Origin: Callorhinus ursinus
Taxonomy: Eukaryota; Chordata; Mammalia; Carnivora; Otariidae
Direction: 5' to 3'
Assembly: GCF_003265705.1 (NCBI RefSeq)
Contig: NW_020312775.1
Span: 9,553,293-9,617,292 of the forward strand
DNA: 64,000 nt
This document shows, one piece after another, positions 56,935-64,000 of the stretch (positions are counted from its first letter, which is position 1; every line of letters begins with the position of its first letter). The notes under the pieces were generated by a model. The model saw only the letters and a program-made list of their open reading frames with translations, did no database searches and was not told the origin of the DNA. The position numbers and the translations under genes were made by a program.

Positions 56935-57947
56935 TTCTATATTCTATTTTTTCCTAGAGCTGAAGTTTTGCAGTTTTGTGTGATCAGTAAACTTGGTCTT
57001 GGCCAGATATTCTTGCTGATCTTCTGCTGGGAGGGGCCGGTTGTCCTGATTCCCAGGTGTCTTTGCCCCAGGCAGAATTCCACTGCCCTTGCAGGGGGCT
57101 AGGCTATGTATGCTGCTCCGGATTGCTCTATGTGACTTTTGTTCCCTGAAGGCTTTCTGCTCTGCTTAGACGTTGAGAATGAAAATGGTAGCCTCCCAAT
57201 CTTCAGCTCTGGAGCCAAAAGCTTGGGGCCCTACTCCTCATTGCACCCTCCAGGAAAATCAATTGATTCTGTCTCACACAGCCTGTGACTGAGCATTTCT
57301 ATCTCAGGCACGCAACCCCACTTGGAGTCTCTTGTGCTGCTCCTCCTGGGGGAGTGAAGGGTTTCTGCCACTTGCTGGGCCCCTGTTTAGAGAGTGGTCG
57401 CCTGACCATGCCGCAGTTCATGGCATATGGCAACACTGAGCTGAGAGCCCACTCCTGGGCTCTCTGATTTTAGCCACCTTCCCAGCTCTGATGCCTGGGA
57501 ACTTTGTGGCACTCAGGCACCCCCGGTTTTCCTGTGACCCCAGGGATCCTAGACCACACTGCCCCACCTAGGATTCCACCTCACTTCACCACCTGAATGT
57601 CTTTCAGGCAAGACATTTTTCACCAGAGCAGACTTCCAAAAGTTCTGATTTTGTGCTCTGTTGCTATATCACTTTCTGGTGCTGGTTGATGGAGGCTCCC
57701 TCTCCCCATGGTCTATCTTCCCATATATCACCTCAGATTCATTTCTTTGCACGTCCTACCTTGCAGAAAGTGGTCGCTTATTTATTTGTAGGGTTGCAGC
57801 TATTCTTTTCTTAGATCTCTGGTTGAGTTGCAGGTGTTCAGAATGATTTGATAGCTACCTAGCTGAATTCCTGGGCTCAGACAAAACTAAGGTCTCCTAC
57901 TCCTCTGCCATCTTGGACTATCTCCCAAACAAGCATCTTCTTTTTCA
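56935..57947 (-). promoter_or_regulatory. L1 5' UTR (internal promoter) of element Z
   Basis: GC-richer block whose L1-sense start shares CAAGATGGC, GAGGAGTAGGAGACCT and AGGAATTCAGCT with the young L1 starting at 63,482, so the two are related subfamilies. The CAAGATGGC box (57,907-57,915 in reverse) is the YY1-type site. Most CpGs have decayed. The plus frames at 57,285 and 57,661 are chance frames. Confidence 0.8.
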
Positions 57948-58865
57948 ATGCAGAACATTACTTCACCTGCATGCCCAAATTTTCTCTGAGCCCACACAAT
58001 TACAGACTTCCATTTAAACTGCTGCAACTGTTCTGTTTTCCCATCTCAGAGAGCAAGCCCTAGACTTGGTGATCCGGGCACCTCCAGCAGACAGCTCCTG
58101 AAATGCCAACAGTATGGAATCTCAGCCAGGAGTGGGCCCCACTGGCCCTGCCTACATCAGCACTCATCCAGGAGGCTCTCATATCCTTGGGATCCCCTGA
58201 AACCACTCTCTTCACCCCACATGAAACCCTTACTGAAGGCCCCTCCCCTAACTGGAACTTTGGGCATTCACACTAAATCCCATTTCACTGGGTGAGAGAA
58301 AAGTGCTAAATTTTAGAATTCTATAAGCATATAGGCTGTAACAAAAACTAATGGTTTATTTACAAAAGAACCCAAATCAGAAATGTTCAGATTTCTCTGC
58401 TGCAATAAACATTTTATGTGTAAAATCAAACACAAGCCATTTTCTGATGGGCAAGGTCTTTGTGAATATATCAGTTACATAACTTTATAAATATCTGTTA
58501 AATATTAACATATCCAGAAAGGAAAAGTAGTATAAAAGGACAACTGGTGAGTCTTTAAAAATCCATGAATCATATGAGGTTAAGTATAAATTATATTCTA
58601 AATATATCAAAATAAACAAATGCTAAAAAAATATTGAAAAGGAAAAGTTACATGCTAAACTGAATTGTTGTTCCAACATTGGTTTATACTCCCTGATTGA
58701 ATGAATGAGCAAATCTTAAAAAATGGGGAGGTCAGGGTAGAAATAAATGTGTGTTAAATCACTAATAATAATAAATATAGCAATGACATCTTCAATGCTT
58801 TCCTCCCACATTAGTTGTAATCCAAATAATTTTTACACAAAACATCCACACTTAATTTTGAAATA
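57948..58865. other. Unplaced DNA; first 350 bp GC-richer
   Basis: 57,948-58,300 is GC-richer than its surroundings and could be an old 5' UTR or LTR piece; I cannot place it. 58,300-58,865 is AT-rich without features. Confidence 0.4.
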
Positions 58866-58880
58866 GAATACATTTTTAAA

Positions 58881-59142
58881 GTTTTCTTTAAATTATAGTT
58901 AGTTAACAGACAGTATAATATTAGTTTCAGGTATACAATATAGTGATTCAACATTTACTACATCACCCAGTGCTCATCACAAGTGTACTCCTTAATCTTC
59001 ATCACCTATATAATCCAACCCCCCACCTACCTCCCCTCTGGTAACCATCAGTTTGTGCTCTACACTTAAGAGTCCATTTATTGGTTTGCCTCTCGCTCTC
59101 TTACCCCTTTGCTCATTTGTTTTGCTTCTTATATTCCACATC
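58881..59142 (-). mobile_element. LINE-1 3' end, 262 bp
   Basis: Reverse 3' UTR: TTATAGTTAGTTAACAGACAG, CACCCAGTGCTCATCACAAG, TAACCATCAGTTTGTGCTC. Flanked by GAATACATTTTTAAA (58,866-58,880) and GAATACATTTTAAGA (from 59,143), a near-perfect target duplication. Confidence 0.93.
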
Positions 59143-59155
59143 GAATACATTTTAA

Positions 59156-60224
59156 GATTTGAATCAAGGTTTGGTGGCTCTTAGTCTAATATATTCAGTG
59201 TCCTTTATTGGAATCTATAAGGGCAAGCATTTTTGTATACCCATGATAGAATTGTATATTTGAAAGTAAACTTGGAGGTCACCCAGTTCTGTCTCTATCA
59301 GATGTCTAACTTTACCTTTTGCTATTACTTTGCTTTAATAAAATTGAAATTTTATCCATATTAGAATACCCAACTTGGTGCACAAAATTGTTTGACAGTT
59401 GTAACAATAAAACCACACTGAAAAAAAATCACTAAATGCCTCGAGCTAATTAGTCCTTAATTTGATAGCTATCTAAATACAGAAGCAGTATTAAATACTA
59501 CTTATGTGAAGAAGTTGCCAGCTTGAATCTAAATTGTGTTGTTCCCTAGATTCAAATAGGCTGGATCTGTCTGGAGGCTTCAAGAAAACTGTCTCCATTT
59601 TTATGCCAATCACTATTATTCCCATTACCTAGAGTATGAGTTTTGAAACATATTTCACCAAAGAATATGTTATAAAACTGATTGTGGACAAAACTTTGAG
59701 TGTTACTGCCTCAAGGTCTTTTGTAACACCTTTAGACTGTCACGTCCCTCTGCTGCCTCTTACTGTATGAAATCTTTCACAAATGAGTCACAACAGTCTT
59801 CCATATTCTTTTTTAAAAATTAATATGATGACAGTCAATAGGGCTCATTTTTTTTCTTAAAATCCTAATTTGAAAAGTCCTATTACACAGGTCCCTTGAT
59901 TCTTTTACCCTGAGTGATTCTTTGAGTCAGGGGTGTGACTGGGTATGGACATCTTATTTTTACTTTATAGCGCTTACCTTCTTATATATTCTCAGTGGAG
60001 GAAATGTCAAGTACTTTAGTCATTACTCAAAAATACCTACTGGCCCCACACACATCTATTTCAACAGGACACTATTTAAATTATAATGTCTTAAATTCCT
60101 ATAAAAGTCTATGAAATATAATGTATGCTTGACTCAAAATAGAAAACTAGTAAGAACTGCTGGAAATAATCTAAATATAGTTTACATGTTCTTAGAAAAC
60201 ATTTAAAAAATGAAAAGCAAAAAA
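59156..60224. other. Unplaced AT-rich DNA
   Basis: 59,240-59,330 hints at a very old SINE-like phrase (TTGGAGGTCACCCAGTTC) but too little to call. Otherwise nothing recognised. Confidence 0.45.
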
Positions 60225-61255
60225 GTCAAATTTGTATCTAATAAGGGTTAATATGCAAAATATATAAATAACTTATACAAGTTAGCACCATAAAAACAAA
60301 CAATCTAATTAAAATGTGGGTTGAGGATCTGAATAGACATTTTTCCAAGGAAGACATACACATGGTCAACAGACACATGAAAAGGTGCTCAACCTCACTA
60401 ATCATTAGGCAAATGCAAATCCAAACCACAGTGAGATATCCCCTCATACAAGTCAAAATGACTAGTGTGAAAAAGACAAAAAAATAGCAAGTCTTGACAA
60501 GGATGTGGATAAAAAGGAACATATGTGCACTGTTGTTGAGAAATATAAATTGGGGCAACAACCATGGAAAACAATATGAAGGTTCCTCAAAAAATTAAAA
60601 ATAAACATACCATAGGTTCAAGTAATTCCATAACTGAGTATTTACCCAAAGAAAATAAAAACACTCATTTGAAAAGTTATATTCACCTCTGTTTATTTCA
60701 GCATTATTAGCAATAGCTAAGATATGGGACAACCTAAATATCCACTGGTAAATGAATTGGTAAAGGACTGCTATGTATATAAAGGAATATTACTCAGCCA
60801 TAAAAAGAATGAAGTCTTTACATTTACAACATCATAGATGGACCTAGAGGGTATTATGTTAAGTGAAATAAACCATAAGGAGAAAGACATATACTACATG
60901 ATTTCACTTATATGTGAAATCTATAAAACAAAATGAACAAACAAAAATGGACCAAAATACAGAGGACAAATTGATGCTTGTCAGAGATGTGTGCATGGAG
61001 ATGGATGAAATAAAGGAGATTAAGAGATACAAACTTCTAATTATAAAATAAAGAAGTCATGCAGATGAAAAGTACAGCATAAGGAATACAGTCAGTAATA
61101 CTGTAATAATATTGCATGGTGACAGATGGTGACTACACTTGTGGTGAGGGCTGAGTAGTGTATAGAATTGTCAAATCAATATGTTGCACACCTGAAATTA
61201 ATATAACATTATATGTCAATTATAGTTCAAATAGAAATGTCAAACAAATAAAAAC
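60225..61255 (+). mobile_element. Old LINE-1 3' part (L1MA-like)
   Basis: ORF2 C-terminus in plus sense (TTTTTCCAAGGAAGACATAC, AGACACATGAAAAGGTGCTC, AATATTACTCAGCCATAAAA) to the 3' end (TGTTGCACACCTGAAATTAA, then an AATAAAAACATTTG tail). Many stops and indels. Confidence 0.9.
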
Positions 61256-61392
61256 ATTTGCATTAAAACCCAAATAAATAAATAATATAAAGATAAAATA
61301 AACCCTTTTCTCTTAAAATGCTCATTATAAAATGTGACATACTTTTATTTTGTTATAAAATACATGTTGGCTTTTAAAACCATTTTTCTCCT

Positions 61393-61590
61393 GGGGCGCC
61401 TGGGTGGCTCAGTTGGTTGAGCGACTGTCTTTGGCTCAGGTCATGATCCTGGAGTTCTGGGATCGAGTCCCGCATCGGGCTCCCTGCTCAGCAGGGAGTC
61501 TGCTTCTCCCTCTGACCCTCCCCCCTCTCATGTGCTCTCTCTCTCTCATTCTCTCTCTCAAATAAAATAAATAAAATCTTTAAAAAAAAA
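61393..61590 (+). mobile_element. CanSINE, young
   Basis: Starts GGGGCGCCTGGGTGGCTCAG with TTGGTTGAGCGACTG. CpGs GCGCC, GATCGAG and GCATCGGG are intact. Duplication CATTTTTCTCCT at 61,381-61,392 and 61,591-61,602. Confidence 0.97.
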
Positions 61591-61823
61591 CATTTTTCTC
61601 CTTAATAATAGTCATATCCTCACCTCATGTGAAACATCAAGTCTATTTTACTATTTGTATTTTTTTTTCATTCAGATACTCATCAAAGTAAAGAAGAAGG
61701 CAAGGTGCACATTATCTAATACTTGTGTTATCTTGAATTAGTCTACTTAAAAAAAAACTCAGCTAAAGTTTTATCAGAGTTTTGTTTCAGTTTTGAGTAT
61801 AATGTCTTATAAAGAAAACTCTT

Positions 61824-62035
61824 TTTTAAATTTTTTTAAAGATTTTATTTATTTATTTGAGAGAGAGAATGAAAGATAGCGAGCACGAGAGGGAAGAGGG
61901 TCAGAGGGAGAAGCAGACTCCCGGCTGAGCAGGGAGCCCGATGTGGGACTCGATGTGGGACTCAATCCCGGGACTCCAGGATCACGACCCGAGCAGAAGG
62001 CAGTCGCTTAGTCAACTGAGCCACCCAAGCGCCCC
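61824..62035 (-). mobile_element. CanSINE with 12-bp internal duplication
   Basis: Complete minus copy with several intact CpGs. GATGTGGGACTC is repeated in tandem at about 61,939-61,962, followed by AATCCCGGGACTCC. Target duplication TAAAGAAAACTCTT at 61,810-61,823 and 62,036-62,049. Confidence 0.96.
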
Positions 62036-62049
62036 TAAAGAAAACTCTT

Positions 62050-63239
62050 ATTACCAATGACCACGATAGTAGAAACAAGAATTATTATCAGACGACATTA
62101 TTGTAACACATTGCAAATCCCTTAGATGATGTGAAATGGTATCATAAACGTTTCTATTAATTTTGAAATTAAGTCTAATCAAAAAGTCACTGAATGTAGG
62201 AAATTATATGTTATTCTTAGAGCATGGCCCTCAGTTAAAGCCCCCTTAATAAATAATGAAGTTTTATCAACTAGCAGAAATTTACGCTTCATTCTTCCAT
62301 TCATCAACAGATTCACCATGTGAAATTTCATACAAAAAACCTACAGAAAACATGCATCTAAGCTGCCATGGGAAATACTTCAAACTGTTAGACAACAGAA
62401 GGGTAGAACCTGTGAACATTATAAAAGAGCTAAAAAAACTTTGTATTTTATTGTGTGAAAATCACTTTATTTCTTTACATAGGAAAAATGTTGTTTTTTG
62501 GACTCAACTTTTACCTGGTCCAACTCAACATGATCAAACATAATTTATATGGTAAAAGATAAGATAAATGGTGATTACCATAATTTTTAATGAGGTGGAC
62601 AGTTATGTACTTCTAATTTCACTCTATTTTGCATACAATAACTAAATATATTTTCAGGTGCCACAGTTCTGATCTGTGGTACAGCTCTTGAGATATTTTC
62701 CTTAAACACAGTAGTTTTGCTCTTGACACATATATTAAAGCATGTTAAATATTTAAATGTTTATCAGTTAATTGTTGTTTGGTTCAAATATTTCTTTGCA
62801 TATCAAAATGCTTCATAAGAATGGTCCTCTTCAATGTACTTTTTCAAATTGATACCGAAGAAACAAAACAACAACAGTAATGCCTGTGATATAATTAGGC
62901 TCATCATCAAATAACCACCAATCACAAGAGTTCAGTTAGCAAATCAGGTCTTTTTCATTGCAAATGACTAATTACTTAATTTGATGCACAACAGCAGTAT
63001 CGAGAGCTTTAATATAACTAGTATTTTAAATTATTTTAATTAGTTCATATTTCAGTCAAAGCTTGATAAGCAGTTCTCAGGTCTCTAATTTTCCTGGTTT
63101 CTCTAGGGAGTGCTATGTGGAAACTTTGTTTTGAAAATAACACTTGCACTTTTATCTTATGGCTTGGACATTATATATATGTATATATAAAGTAACTTTT
63201 TTTCAGAGTTTGACAGTTTTGTTTTTTTTTTAAGTTAAA
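62050..63239. other. Unplaced AT-rich DNA with one 95-codon frame
   Basis: A plus frame at 62,256-62,543 (MKFYQLAEIYASFFHSS start) is the longest frame outside repeats near here. It has no known motif, no Kozak-like purine at -3 that stands out and no exon signals. I treat it as unproven. The rest is AT-rich with nothing recognised. Confidence 0.4.
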
Positions 63240-63478
63240 CACACACCCATAATATAACTCAGCCATTCCACTCAGGCATTTACCCAAGATAAAAAAAGTG
63301 ATATGCACATAAACTTATTTGCATATGATAGTTCATAGCACTTTTTATTTTTAAAAGCCAAAAATTGGAAACAACCTAAATTCCCAACAAGGAGTGATGG
63401 ATAAATAAAGAGTGGTACATCCATACAAGGGGATCCTACTCAGGAATAGAAAGAATGACTATTGATACAGAAAACTTT
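63240..63478 (+). mobile_element. Old LINE-1 ORF2 piece
   Basis: ACTCAGGCATTTACCCAAGA, CAAAAATTGGAAACAACCTA, TGATGGATAAATAAAGAGTG and ATCCTACTCAGGAATAGAAA follow the old L1 ORF2 C-terminal region. It is cut by the young L1 that starts at about 63,482. Confidence 0.85.
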
Positions 63479-63481
63479 ATA

Positions 63482-64000
63482 GAGGGGGGCGGAGCAAGAT
63501 GGCGGAGGAGTAGGAGACCTAGATTTCGTCTGGTCTCAGGAATTCAGCTGAATAGGGATCAAACCATTCTGAACACCTACGAACTCAACAGGAGACCGAA
63601 GAAGAGAGTAGCAACAACTCTCTGAACAGAAAAGTGACCACTTTCTGGAAGGTAGGACGTGCGGAGAAGTGAATCCGAGGCGATATTCGGGAGGATAGAC
63701 GGCGGGGGAGGGGCCTCCGCCGGCCGCTTCTGGCAAGTGCTAGAGCCGCGGAGCACAAAATCGGACCTTTTAGAAGTTGGCTCCGTGGAGGGACGTCGCT
63801 GCAGTGGCTAAGCGGGGGGTGGAATCCTCCCGGGACAGTGTGGTCTCAGGACCCTCGGGGTCACAGAGAGACCGGGGGTGCCTGAGTGCGCCAGAGCTCC
63901 CAGGTATCGGAGCGGGGAAGCCGGCTGCAGAGACGGAGCAGAGTCGTGGGCTCTCAGCTCGGGGTTGCCATAGACTGTGACCCGCGGCCCAGTCGGGGCA
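63482..64000 (+). mobile_element. Young LINE-1, 5' end; continues past the window
   Basis: Begins GAGGGGGGCGGAGCAAGATG after old L1 DNA and reads as a carnivoran L1 5' UTR. It shares GAGGAGTAGGAGACCT and AGGAATTCAGCT with element Z but keeps dozens of CpGs. A complete start means the copy may be full length; ORF1 and ORF2 would lie to the right of the window. The frames at 63,536 (minus) and 63,777 (plus) lie within the 5' UTR and are not genes. Confidence 0.92.
63495..63505 (+). promoter_or_regulatory. YY1-type site at the L1 start
   Basis: CAAGATGGCGG about 13 bases into the L1. In L1s this site positions transcription to start at the first base of the element. Confidence 0.8.

Larger units (their letters stand above)
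53270..57947 (-). mobile_element. LINE-1 element Z: complete 5' UTR, ORF1, ORF2 with 3' deletion
   Basis: In L1 sense: 5' end near 57,947 (GATAGTCCAAGATGGCAGAG), 5' UTR to about 56,935, a tandem-repeat block (56,214-56,900), ORF1 (about 56,190-55,225), ORF2 endonuclease and part of RT (55,208-53,513), then a direct jump at about 53,512 into the 3' UTR (53,511-53,270). The jump removes the RT active site and the ORF2 C-terminus. ORFs are broken by frameshifts. Target duplication not seen. Confidence 0.88.

Noticed and set aside
63650..64000. CpG-island-like segment as a gene promoter
   Set aside because: It is the CpG-rich 5' UTR of an L1, with the diagnostic L1 start at 63,482.
1..64000. CRISPR arrays, bacterial operons, phage or plasmid signals
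   Set aside because: None present; the sequence is mammalian throughout.

Overview
The window is nuclear DNA from a carnivoran mammal, most likely a caniform of the arctoid group (bear, pinniped or musteloid type). The main reason is 22 tRNA-Lys-derived CanSINE copies. They have the caniform head (GGGGCGCCTGGGTGGCTCAG) and a CT-rich 3' part ending in AAATAAATAAAATCTT, not the felid version. Carnivoran L1 subfamilies, seen from their 3' UTRs and 5' UTRs, sit alongside. Base composition is AT-rich. I find no cellular exon, tRNA, rRNA or CRISPR array; every recognisable coding stretch is a decayed L1 ORF1 or ORF2. The window reads as intergenic or deep intronic sequence made of layered retrotransposons. 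Repeat family names are from memory of consensus sequences and all edges are read by eye.

Layout. 1-3.7 kb: two minus-strand L1 ORF2 pieces carrying three SINEs, one of them nested in another SINE's tail. 3.7-5.7 kb: mostly unplaced DNA with a shrunken SINE, a full SINE and a MIR. 5.7-8.9 kb: a minus L1 split by a solo ERV LTR, then a plus L1 with a SINE. 8.9-12.4 kb: low-repeat DNA. 12.4-15.5 kb: four L1 pieces, including a detached L1 5' UTR. 15.5-20.7 kb: old DNA with four MIRs, an L2 tail and an old CanSINE. 20.7-23.7 kb: minus L1s, including a rearranged young copy with a perfect 68-bp palindrome, then a HAL1-like relic. 24-26.2 kb: L2, an MLT1-like LTR and a young L1 3' end. 26.9-29.8 kb: an old minus L1. 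29.8-31.4 kb: a MaLR LTR with internal sequence. 31.6-42.75 kb: an old minus L1 split by a near full-length 7.1-kb minus L1 (31,850-38,962) and by smaller insertions. 42.75-50.97 kb: a 4.4-kb minus L1, two young minus L1 3' ends and a young plus L1 with an inverted 5' piece. 51-53.3 kb: unplaced DNA. 53.3-57.9 kb: a minus L1 with complete 5' UTR, decayed ORF1 and 3'-deleted ORF2. 58-63.2 kb: unplaced DNA, L1 pieces and two SINEs. From about 63,482 to the window end: the CpG-rich 5' UTR of a young plus-strand L1 that continues outside.

There is no gene network here. The useful content is the insertion order, the target-site duplications, the four separate L1 5' ends, the strand bias (about 21 minus against 7 plus L1 pieces) and several rearrangements: the palindrome, a twin-priming-type inversion, tandem repeats upstream of ORF1, and repeated microsatellite growth at one fixed L1 site.
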